Part shown: one piece after another, positions 35,418 to 44,981 of the stretch
Layout: every line of letters begins with the position of its first letter
Position numbering within the stretch: position 1 is the first letter of the stretch
Source: Thalassia testudinum
Taxonomy: Eukaryota; Streptophyta; Magnoliopsida; Alismatales; Hydrocharitaceae
Length of the DNA: 64,000 bases
Assembly: GCA_037157565.1 (NCBI GenBank)
Contig: JAZHRO010000019.1
Coordinates: forward strand, 19,280,001-19,344,000
Reading direction: 5' to 3'
Translations under genes and position numbers: made by a program
Notes under the pieces: model-generated
The model's input: the letters and a program-made list of their open reading frames with translations, nothing else
The model's database searches: none
What the model was told of the DNA's origin: nothing

Positions 35418-36406
35418 CTGCAATACAAACAATCAAACCTGTCCTTAAATGGGTTAGCCTACAGACCTACAGACTCCCAAAACCCGTCTTGAGATAAAGG
35501 AACGATTTGATCTACTTCTGTCTGTTCAATCCAACCAGTTAGAAGGAGGGACTGGGGAGAAGGTTCTTCCTTCGGCTTGCGCCTCCGGTTCCTAGTGTAC
35601 CCCCCAGCCGCGATCGTTTGACTCTGCTCCCCTAGCTAGACATCAGATTGAACAGTAGAAACAGACTAATCGAAAATAATCTCGTTCTGAGTTCTGAAGA
35701 GCGAGTCCAATCCTTAAGGCCAACGTTTACTCTGTTTTATTTAGGGCTAGGTTTGAATGTGCTTTGGAATGTGATGGGCCCTTTAAATGGGTTGTGCCCT
35801 TAATGATTGATTGCTTTGTGTGTGCGTGCACAACCAGTGGTTTTCAAGCAAGATTATTTTTGATGTGGTGAATTTTAAGGTTCAAATCTTGCTTAGTAGC
35901 TTTTAGGATTCAACTTTAGGTGTTTTCAATCAAGTTTCATTGGCACACCAGGTTTTGCAAGCACAAGTGAAGATATTTTCCTTTAAAGTTTAAAAAGAAT
36001 GTGGAGTGCCTGGTAGATCCCTAAGAGTTGAACCTAATTGGCAGCTACTTGATGAGTTGATTTTATTTGAAGTGGTGCGGCCCAAACAACTCAAACAACT
36101 GGCCTGATGCACCACCTAATTAGGCACACAAATGATTACCCAATCTGATTTCTACTCGATTATGTGTTTGGATGTGTGTACCGGCTCCTAAGATTGGTTT
36201 ACCGGTTGAGTTAGAAAATCAGATGAGGTTGTGTACCTCTGTGAGATTTTTTTTTTTTTTTTTTAATGTGGGAGTTGGAGTGAGTATGGATGTCAAACAA
36301 CAAACAATCTAACCTTAGAGTTTATAAGAACACCTAGGTTGATTGATGTTTGAATTATTATGTGATGAAATGAAATCTAATGGGTGGGAGGTGGGGGATA
36401 ACTTAC
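35418..36406 (-). other. Leader of the 7.7 kb element with candidate intron
   Basis: No gene is present. On the minus strand the donor TTTTGTAAGTTATC (GT at 36406-36405) lies about 140 bp after the primer site, and the acceptor TTTGTATTGCAG (AG at 35419-35418) lies 25 bases before the preferred start codon of the open frame. The implied intron is 989 nt. Part of the leader (about 35540-35640) resembles the leader of the minus-strand Athila element (24990-25115). Confidence 0.45.
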
Positions 36407-36547
36407 AAAACCTTTCACAACACTTTACTCCGATCTACCGCTTTTGCCTGTCTCGAAAGAGTACCTGCAATTACAATAAGAAAGGAGAAAAGTGAGGTAA
36501 ATGATTTGTAAGTTACTAAACGCGAAGAGAAATCAAAGAGCGTTGCC

Positions 36548-36565
36548 TCCCCGGCAACGGCGCCA
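36548..36565 (-). promoter_or_regulatory. Primer-binding site, tRNA-Asp type, within a hairpin
   Basis: The minus strand reads TGGCGCCGTTGCCGGGGA, a full 18-base match to the tRNA-Asp 3' end. It lies three bases from the 5' LTR. CGTTGCC (36541-36547) and GGCAACG (36553-36559) form a 7-bp stem around it. Confidence 0.9.
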
Positions 36566-36568
36566 AAA

Positions 36569-38332
36569 TGTTGAACGCGAGGAATCTACGCTAACGTGTT
36601 TGGTTTTGGAAAACCCGTCGTTGTAGTTCGAAAGCGAAGGATTCGTGTTCAACAAATAAAATTTATACCGAAATAAGAATTCCGGGTCGAACACAGGGAG
36701 GCGAACGTTTGATTTAAAAACTCCGCGTTTCTTTTTATTTTGTCACAAAGAAATTCAATTTAAACTATCTAAGTATCTACAACAAATAAAAGAGAGAGAG
36801 GGAGTAAGAGAGAGCGAAGGAATACTATACATGGAAATCAAAATGAGATGTAGAATAGACAAGGAATTTATCATAAAAGAGTTCTTTCATTACAACTAGA
36901 AAACATAAAACAATTACTCTAGAAAGCATTAAAAGAATGGAGGGAGAAATGTCCTCCTCGACGATCGCTCGGAGGACGAATAGACTACTCTAGAAAGCAG
37001 TAAATCTATACTAGAAAGCAGTAAAAAGAATAGGGAGAGAGAAATCCTCCTCGACGGTCGCTTGGAGGACGAGCCGGACGGGACGACGCCTGGACGAAGG
37101 AGAACGAGGCGGGACGAAGGAGGACGAAGCAGAAGAACGGGAACGAAGCAGCACGCCGTCGTCGTCGCGGGATCCACTTCCGAAGGGGGACGAAAATTTG
37201 GACTTTATCTCGCGAGAAGCATCCCGGGTGTGGGACAAGCTTCTCTTGAGCTTTGGAGAGGTAGAGAGGAGAAGGAAGGGATGAAAATTTCGTATGGAGG
37301 GGGTCTCCTTTTATAGTTGCAAGGAGTGGGGGCAAAATGGACATTACATCTTCAAAATAATAAATAAGGGGTCTTTAGTGACGGATAAAACCGTCGCTAA
37401 AGCCCCGCCGTCGCCGTCGCCGCCGCGCCACGCGCGCCCGCTCGGCTACCTGCGCGCGTAACGCAGACGCACGTCCGCGTCGTCTCAGCCGTCCGATCGC
37501 GAGATCGGACGGCTTAGATCGCGCCCGCGCCCGCTGCGTAGCGCGCCGCCCGCGTGCGATCGCGCGCCCACCAGGGCGTCCAATTGCGCGTCGGCGCTAT
37601 CGGGCGCGCGCGGCCGTTGGATCTTCATCCGACGCTCGTGCGCGCCCGCTCGCCCGCGCCTTCGCCCCCCTCTCCGCGGCTCGAACCCGCGACCTCCGCT
37701 TCGCCCGCAGCTGCGTCGCCGCTGCGCTACGCGGGCGAAATGGTCGCGCGGACGTTTTTAAACGCGCGCGACCGCAGCCGTTGGATCGAGATCCAACGGC
37801 GGAGAGGAGACGTTGCGTGGTCTTCACAGGACTTCTGCGGCCGATTGGGCGGCTGGGATGGCGCCACGTGGCGCCATCTTGGCCGTCCATCTTCTGGAAG
37901 TTGTAGATGGTGCCACGGATGTCGGATTGACTTGATTTTTGTGTCGTTCGGCTGCGATCGTCGATCCGAATTCATCCGTGTGGTCGGATTTTCCATCTGA
38001 AGTGTGGATTTACACCATCCTGGCCCTTGATCTTCTAGGGTTCCCCGGTCTCTATCTGATGCTACGGATGCCTGATTAGGGCGATCTTGGAGTCGTTGAA
38101 CTCCAATCGTCGCCCTGATCATATCCATACGGTTGGATCTTTGATCCGAGGCCCCGATAAAATATTTGCCCTGTCCAAGCACATAAAAGGAGACAATTAA
38201 CCTCCATTTTATTCAAACTACTCTAAATGCAAGATGATGCATGTAATGCAATATTTATATCATGAAATGCAATCTTATGCTTAAGAACATGCATAAATAG
38301 ACATTTTAAGTAGTGTAAATGTGTTTACATCA
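36569..38332 (-). repeat. 5' LTR of the 7.7 kb element
   Basis: It is identical to 30585-32348 apart from four single-base differences that I found (30594, 31087, 31548 and 32007 region against their partners). It contains the TATAAAAGG box at 37315-37307 and the 12-bp stem at 37487-37514. It should supply the element's promoter. Confidence 0.92.
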
Positions 38333-38337
38333 CTAGC

Positions 38338-40181
38338 TCTCTCCCTACACTAGTAGCTTTCCCTGGTACTGTGTATGCGAGGGCCAAAAAGTCGGTACAA
38401 AGTGGCCAATCCTAACCCTGGGTCCCAACCTTAGGGCGGCTAGCTCCGCTCTACACTAAACAAGGGGAGAGTCGCTCTCCTTGGTACTACATACTCAAGG
38501 GCCAGCTCACTTCCCCATTCACATTTCCAGTTCCATTCCATTTCTTTCTAGGAACTCTACTCCTAATTTCCCGTAGGGTTCATGCTCATGTTTCTCAGGC
38601 CAAGCCATACTAGGTTTCATCATTTCTAGTTCCATTTCTAAGGTCCTACACAGGTAACATGTAGCTTTATTGTTCACATTTCAGGTTTATTCGCAGGTAG
38701 CTCGTGTTTCCAACATTCAATCTTTCATTTATAGTTCATATACATGCAGCTCATATTATGACATTTAACGTAAACAACAGGAATTTACATGCAACAGTTT
38801 GCTAACACAAGTACTTTACATTTCACAGGTAGCTGTTATTCACTTACAGGCAATTGTTATTTTCCTATCTACTCATCTAGACTGCAATCCATACGTTCAA
38901 TACAAATATTCAAGTATTTCTAGCCCTAAAATTCATGCCATACCCTAGGATCTAACATTCATTCCACATATGCATTCATGTTTGTAATTAAATTAGGGGA
39001 AGCCACTCTACCAGCAAACCCAGGAGTAATGGGGGCTTGATTAGCAAGTCCAGGTGCCTCAGCAAACCCCAAATCTGCAATGGAACGAGGTCCTATCACA
39101 AGGATCAATCACAAGAGACCACTCAGAACAGGATAAAAGTATTTCAACAAGTAGAGGAACTCATACAGAGAACAACAGAATCTTAATTGCGGAAATCAGA
39201 CCTCAAACGGACCCTAAACGGGTCAAAAATAGTAATTCTGATTCATATCAGACGTCTAGAATACCTTCCAGACGTCTTAAAAGAGTCCAGAACCATACCT
39301 CAACTCCTACGCCACTCCTCAAACATCCAGGAACTCTGGTGGACCGTATGGACTTAGTTCCAGACGTCCGACAACCTCTCCAGACGTTTGGAAACACTTC
39401 CCACCGTCTGGTGCCTCTCCCAGACATCTGAACTGCGTGGGAGGGCGTGACCCGTGCTTTCCCGAAGCGAATCCTGCATGCAATGATGCAAATCTCCTCA
39501 ATATGGCACGGAACAGTACCTCGACGAAACGGCTTGCATGGCCGTATCCGCAAGGAAGGTGTACGTCGCGGGATTTACCTCTCAGTCGTCTGGAACCTCC
39601 TCCAGACATCGTCTGCGTCGTCTGGATGTCGATCCAGATGTCTGATTCTAGGGAAATCTCAGAACCAGAAGCTGCCTTTGCCTTCTCCTGCCGCGCGTGG
39701 CCGCGCCGCGCTTGCTCGCCTACTGCTTCGGCTGCAGCAGTGTCGGGGAGGACCTCCTCGATGCACCTCTCCACCTCGCGCACGCGCCGACCGGCCATGA
39801 GCTCTTCGGCGAGCTCCCACACGAGCTCGCGCACGTGCTCTCCTCCCTTTCCCCTCACTGCTCCTCCTCTCCTCCCACACTACTCATGCCCACTCCTCGC
39901 TACTCACCGCTCACTGCTCTCGCTGGAGGAAGAAGGGTAGCTGAAGGTGAGGTGAACGTGGGAGAGGAGGGGGGTTTAAGTAGGTGCTGGGTTAGGGTTG
40001 CGTCGGCGAGAGGAGAGAGAAGGGGAGATGAAAATAAGGCTGCGTATTGTCTACGTGTTGCACGCGCGCAGACGTGATGACGTACACGAAAAATTTGATT
40101 TCCAGACTTCTGGGAAGGTGTCCAGACGTCTGACCCAAGTCCCAGACGTCTTAAAGGGCTCTAACAGCACGGATCTTAATA
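38338..40181 (-). repeat. 5' LTR of the Tekay-type element, second piece
   Basis: It resumes after the CTAGC duplication and matches 10164-12006, ending TTAATA. Then come the target bases TAATC (40182-40186). CAGACGTCTG-type motifs lie at 39247-39276, 39415-39430, 39600-39650 and 40100-40150. A TATA-like TTTAAG is at 39974-39979 (reads CTTAAA on the element strand). Confidence 0.9.
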
Positions 40182-40186
40182 TAATC

Positions 40187-40379
40187 CCACCACAAAATCC
40201 ATAGTAAGGTTCTTGCATTTCCACTCTAGCACTAGGAGACGTTGCAACAAACCCGTTGGACTCTAGTGCTCAGCCTTGACTTGTTGGCAAGTCATACACT
40301 GACTAACATAGAGTGCCACATTCCGCTTCATGCCTTTCCACTAGAAGTCTTTCCTGATGTTCTTATACATGTGGGTACT
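40187..40379 (-). pseudogene. Old chromovirus integrase remnant (second piece)
   Basis: The piece lines up with 13150-13330 of the Tekay-type integrase, from the CCACTTCCACTCTGGCACTGG-like stretch to the zinc-binding region. It continues the remnant that stops at 9214. It is bounded on the left by the Tekay-type insertion and on the right by the plus-strand Athila insertion. Confidence 0.8.
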
Positions 40380-43063
40380 TGATGAGAACCTCATCATGAG
40401 CCATAACTAGCTCATTTTGACCCAATACAAAGGATAAAAGCTCCTACATATCTCAAGGAAAGGCTTAACTCAGAGAATTCTGAGTTTGAGAAGAAAACCA
40501 GTCATAAGGGGTAAAAGTGCAATTTTACCAGTATAATCTGCATACAGGGTAATTCAGGGCCCAAACACAGGTCAAAACAGCTTAATAAGAATAAAAGTGG
40601 GATGAGATGATCTAGCAAGGGCTACAGCACTTCCAAGGAACCAAATGATAATCTGTAACCCTAAAACAACCCACTTCAATTCACAAGGTTCGAGGCAAAG
40701 TAAAAATAGAATAAACCCTCTAAAATTCATAGAAAAATAATCTCTAGGGTTTAGAACCTTCAATTTGGCCTTTAGAACCCATTTTGACCTACATTGAGAA
40801 CCATGCCCAATTAATAACTTAATTTGGGTTTTTGCGCAAATTGACCGGTCAAACAAGGTTTAATATGAAAATAAAAGTCACCATCAGATTCCTTAGGTCC
40901 TAATTAGTCATGTATAAAAACTTGAGCCTAAGAAGAAACCTCCTTGACCGACTTTACACTTTGGTCCTCATATATTTACTCTTTGGCCCTCAACTTTTGA
41001 ACCCTCGCATTTAGGCCCCTAACTCTCCTTCGTTCTTTGCAAACAGGTCCCTCCTGCAAAACCCTGCCAGCACCATGCTCCGGCGACCTTGCGCGGAGCA
41101 TGGCGCCGCGCAGGGTAAGGTGGAGGACCTGGCATGTGTACCGGGGGTGCCCTGCGTCGTCAGCCGTCGCAGGAGCACCCCCATGGTCATTGCAGCCCCC
41201 CATACCGGCCGTGCGAACGCACGGACGGTATGGGTTCGAATTCCGACCATTCTCCGGCGAGGGAGACACGTCGTCTCCCTCCGCCTTCCTCCCTGCTTCA
41301 ACCCTATAAATACCCCCCGCCGCTCCACCGACGAAGGCAGCCTGGATCTGACGGAGAAAACCCCCAGCTTTCGTCTCTTCTTTCTCCGGCAGACGCTCAC
41401 CAGCTCCGGCGACTTCCTCTCCCTCCACCTCTTCGCTCTGCCGCACTACCAGCAGCAGAGACCTCCTCCCCTGCTCTTCCCGCGCCACGCCGCACCCAGC
41501 TGGCGCCTCTCCAGCCCTCTGCTCGCCGCCGCCCCTCTCTCTGAGCAACATCTTCTCCGGCGACAGTCGATACGACTGTCGCCCTGTTCCTCCCCCTTCG
41601 TCCCTGCAGTTAAGTTAGACTTACTCCCCTTCTCCTCCTCTTTCTTTCCCCGCTTTCGATTTAGTCAATTAAGCCCTCTACCGACCCTGTTCACCCTCAT
41701 CCTCTCCACCTCCGACCACCCTCCGGCGAGCCGCTCCCATCACCTCAGCGACCCACACGGCTCGCCGACCACCGCAGAACTTCCGCCTCCTCACCCTGAT
41801 CCTCTTCCGCCCCTCCACTTCCCACCAAACACCCTCTGCAGACCCACCGAACACACCCACTCCCTCGCTCACAGTTTGACCTAGGACGACCTGACAGCTC
41901 CATCTCGCCCCCTGCAGACCCCCTGACCACCTTCGCCGTGCCACGGCGAAGGTCCCCCGCCTGTCTGATTTGGCCGAGAGGCCGTGCTATTGATTTCAGG
42001 TTCCAGGCCTCGACCGCCATTGGCGAGGAAGCTCGAAGCTTGCTCGAGGTTGCTCCAAGCCTAGATATCCCAGGTTGAAGAGCCACGGCCAGCGCGGAAG
42101 AGTCTTGCGCACACACCCCGGCCCTCAATTGGAGTTGCGCGCCTCAACAGCTGTTGCAATTGGAAGCGCCATCCCTGCTGCAGGCGTGAGAGAAACGGGT
42201 GCGCGGATAGTCCCACCTCGGAACCTCTCGAAGGCGCGCGGACACATAAATTGAAAAACTGCCTTATGCTGTTTGCCTCAGTTACCACGGGGTGAGGTCC
42301 CTCTCACCCGACCCGACCCGACTCGGCCTCGTCCGCGACCACGCTCCGCGGACCTGGCCCGACCCGATTAGACTGACCTGCACTCCTCGCCCACCACGCA
42401 CGCCGGTGGGCCTGGACCCGGGCCTGACCCGAACCCGATTACCCGGTAGCGCTCTGGGAGAGCTTCCGAAGAGTGATTTCAGAGAGAGAGATACGCGGGG
42501 GAGGGGGGTAGAGTAGGTTTTTGCCTCTTGACGAATAAACTCTGAAGTGTGCAGGCCAAAGAAGAAGCAGACCCGCTGAAGAAGAAGGAGCTGCTGCACT
42601 GTAGCGAAGGCATTGTTAAGTCGTCTCAGCACCGGGGCAGACGACGGAAGGTCAGCAGACAAAGAAGAAGAAGGAATGAAGAGAAGCAAGAAGCAAGAAA
42701 AGAAGAAGATGATCTGACGAAAAAGAAAGAAAGGAAACAAGAAGAAGAGCACGAGGGGAAAATCTGAAGAAAGCAGAAGAAAAAGAAGAAGAAGAAGAAG
42801 AAGAACAGGAAGAACCAAAGACAAAGAGGAAGAAAGAAGAAAAGAAGAAGAAGCCAATTTTTCATCTCTCTCTCTCTCTCTTTATTTTTGTAATAGAACT
42901 TGTATATCTCTAGAATACAACTTGCTCCCTGAGTTCGACCTCGGGAACTCTTTTATTTTTCCGAGTAAAAAATTTTATATGATACGTTGGTAACAACCGG
43001 CTTTACTACAACGATATAACACAACCCGGTCATATAATAACTGAAACCGACGTCTCATCATTA
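40380..43063 (+). repeat. 5' LTR of the plus-strand Athila element
   Basis: A TATAAATA box is at 41305-41312, within a GC-rich promoter-like block (41040-41900). A GAA/GA-rich tract covers 42550-42860. The U5-type phrase CTCCCTGAGTTCGACCTCGG lies at 42926-42945. Frames of 191-269 codons inside (41075-41884, 40976-41551) are repeated unchanged in the other LTR and have biased composition, so I treat them as non-coding. Confidence 0.92.
41305..41312 (+). promoter_or_regulatory. TATA box of the Athila 5' LTR
   Basis: CTATAAATACCCC is a canonical plant TATA context. The duplicate is at 52155-52162. Transcription would be expected to start roughly 30 bases downstream, inside the LTR. Confidence 0.7.
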
Positions 43064-43065
43064 TT

Positions 43066-43083
43066 TGGCGCCGTTGCCGGGGA
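43066..43083 (+). promoter_or_regulatory. Primer-binding site, tRNA-Asp type, within a hairpin
   Basis: TGGCGCCGTTGCCGGGGA matches the tRNA-Asp 3' end over 18 bases, two bases after the LTR. GCCGTTGC (43070-43077) pairs perfectly with GCAACGGC just downstream (43084-43091). Confidence 0.92.
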
Positions 43084-43194
43084 GCAACGGCTATTCTAGA
43101 GGTAAACATTCCTGTTTCTTTTAAGTTCTGATAATCTCCTCTCTTTTGTGCAGCTACAGGAACTCAAGAAGACAAGCAACCACACCAAAGACAG

Positions 43195-44066
43195 GTAAAT
43201 TTTTCCTCTCACTATTAACCCCTAAGCTCTAAAGAGGAAGAAAAGAAAAGAACAAGCAATATAGGGCTAACCTGTCTTCCATATTTAGTAACCATAAAAG
43301 TTGCATGTTTTCAACTCATTATTTCTGCACACTATTAAGGGTATTTAAGGGCTAACACATTCTTGCTTGAGCCCTAATTACCCAGCAAAGAATTAACTGG
43401 ACCAAGTAGAGCCAACCTAGGATCCAACACTAGGGATTTAGAGACACACTCCTTAAGCAAGAATTGAGAAAACCAAATGAAGTGTGCCCAAGCCCTTGTC
43501 TGAAAATACCTATTCAAAGAAAATCTAAAACAATTGGCTCTCTAAACACTTGAACCCTAAAAGACAGGACCTAAAAGCTCTTAAAGAAAACAATAGGTAA
43601 AGTTGACCCCTTGGGTTAACCAACCTTAAATTAGGTCACTCTTTGCACTTAAAAAGACTAAAGTTCAAGTGAAACCTTAAGCACCCTGATCTTAAAATTG
43701 GTAGACTTAAGAGGTCAAGATCCCCATTCTGGTCTACCTGGAACCGCAGTGACAAGAGAGGTCGGGTGGGGGAAACCCTGTAACCCGTGGGGACGCTCTA
43801 CCGTGTAGGGGTCTTCGCGGGACTCTCCCTCTCTGGCTGCCCAGGTAATTCTCAGGTGGACGATCTTTCTGATCAAGGGGTCCATCTGCCCCGCACCTCT
43901 ATAGTCACCCAACACATTTTTGGGTGTCTTGATTGGGTCCATCACCTTCTAAACTTACCTCTCCCAACTGTGCATGTACGGAAGGAGGTCTCTAAGACCA
44001 CCCTTAAGACCTCCTTTAGAAATTCACTCTCGTCAAGGCCAAGCCTCGACGCCCGTGTTTGTGCAG
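43195..44066 (+). other. Leader of the plus-strand Athila element with candidate intron
   Basis: No gene is seen between the primer site and gag. Donor ACAGGTAAAT (GT at 43195) lies 111 bases after the primer site, and acceptor TGTTTGTGCAG ends at 44066, with an alternative CTGATTCAG ending at 44100. The implied intron is 872 or 906 nt and would bring the cap-proximal leader next to the gag ATG at 44127. Confidence 0.4.
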
Positions 44067-44126
44067 CAACACCCTCACATTATTCTCTCTTCTGATTCAG
44101 AACCAAGTTCTTCTTCTTCCCCCATC

Positions 44127-44981
44127 ATGGCTCAGCCAGTTGAGGAAGAAAATAATCTGGAACACCAGCTCCAGCGACTCAATGACCTCTTCCAAAACTT
44201 CGTGCACCCACCGCAGCGTCCTATGATGCGGGACCACTACAATCCTGCTGCGGTGGCCATTGAGCCTCGAGTTAGAATCCCGATTGGAGGACCTGATTCC
44301 GAACTAAAGCCCAACATGATTCACGCTATACCTAAATTCCATGGGCTTAATTCTGAAGATCCCTTCCAGCACATCAAACAGCTTAAACATCTGGCCCACA
44401 CTTTTGGATCAGATGCGCAAAATCGGGATATTCTTCTCATGAAGATGTTCTCCTTTTCTCTTATGGACAAGGCCGCCCATTGGTATCAAACTCAGACCCG
44501 GCCGATCAACACTTGGGAAGAACTTCAATCCGAGTTTTTGAAAAAGTTCTTTCCCGTTGGTCGGACCAACGCCTTGCGCCATCAGATTACACACTTCACT
44601 CAACAATCAGGAGAACCTCTCCATGAGGCATGGGATCGTTTTCAGGATCTCATGAGGAAGTGCCCCCATCACGGAGTTCCTAAATGGGAACAAGTCCAAT
44701 CTTTTTACCAGGGACTCCGTGAGGACATCCGCCTTTTCGTCAATGCAACCTGCGGAGGAAACATCATGGGTCAACATGAAGACACCGTATGGGAGATTCT
44801 CGAAAACATGTGCGAGAACTCCATCAACAATGACTCCATGGGATTATTCGACAGGACGAATACCCGCGCAGCGACGAATCTTAAGGGAGCACATGAGACG
44901 CAGGGCCTGTCCGCATCAGTCGACCTGGAATTAATGGCCAGTCGATTGGACAAGGTCTCAATTATTGAAGAAGGTGGATGA
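44127..44981 (+). CDS. gag: Athila-type gag, N-terminal and capsid part; frame ends early
   Basis: Gag builds the particle that packages element RNA. I take the ATG at 44127 ([10 protein letters not shown]) because it follows candidate acceptors and matches the start of gag in the minus-strand relative; the frame itself is open from 43974. The capsid-like core runs from about residue 65 to 210 ([61 protein letters not shown]). The product stops after 284 residues at 44981. The remainder of gag continues without a gap in the next frame (pol frame, 44965 onward), implying a one-base change near 44965-44975. In the minus-strand relative the equivalent point stays in one frame. Confidence 0.88.
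   Translation: MAQPVEEENNLEHQLQRLNDLFQNFVHPPQRPMMRDHYNPAAVAIEPRVRIPIGGPDSELKPNMIHAIPKFHGLNSEDPFQHIKQLKHLAHTFGSDAQNRDILLMKMFSFSLMDKAAHWYQTQTRPINTWEELQSEFLKKFFPVGRTNALRHQITHFTQQSGEPLHEAWDRFQDLMRKCPHHGVPKWEQVQSFYQGLREDIRLFVNATCGGNIMGQHEDTVWEILENMCENSINNDSMGLFDRTNTRAATNLKGAHETQGLSASVDLELMASRLDKVSIIEEGG

Larger units (their letters stand above)
30585..38332 (-). mobile_element. Young non-autonomous Asp-primed LTR element with one unknown open frame
   Basis: Equal 1764-bp LTRs (30585-32348 and 36569-38332) show four differences that I could find. The target duplication is CTAGC. The primer site matches tRNA-Asp perfectly (36548-36565), and a polypurine tract borders the 3' LTR (32349-32360, minus strand). 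There is no gag, protease, reverse transcriptase or integrase. Instead there is a single long frame (33608-35392). Leader and 3' region resemble the minus-strand Athila element, so it probably moves with proteins from an Athila relative. In size and layout it is a large retrotransposon derivative (LARD) with an added coding region. Confidence 0.9.
9215..40181 (-). mobile_element. Tekay/Del-type chromovirus, full length, carrying nested insertions
   Basis: Two LTRs of about 2.79 kb (9215-12006; 29635-40181 after removing an insertion) bracket gag, protease, reverse transcriptase, RNase H, integrase and a chromodomain-like tail in minus-strand order. A TGGTATCAGAGC primer site (initiator tRNA-Met) sits next to the 5' LTR. 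The five-base target duplication TAATC is at 9210-9214 and 40182-40186. The target was the integrase gene of an older relative. Later insertions split its reverse transcriptase (14752-27365) and its 5' LTR (30585-38332). Stops and frame changes in every coding region make it non-functional. Confidence 0.9.

Noticed and set aside
41075..41884. Open frame of 269 codons (and 254 codons at 51970-52734)
   Set aside because: It lies in the GC-rich promoter area of the Athila LTRs, is Pro/Ser/Leu-rich on both strands, and is present twice only because the LTR is duplicated.
42282..42857. Minus-strand frame of 191 codons with a Leu/Phe-rich, membrane-like start
   Set aside because: The hydrophobic part is the antisense of a GAA/GA-rich tract inside the LTR; there is no family or start context.
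43066..43083. tRNA gene suggested by the tRNA-Asp match
   Set aside because: Only 18 bases at a retroelement primer site match; no cloverleaf is present. The same applies to 36548-36565, 25957-25974 and 29620-29631.
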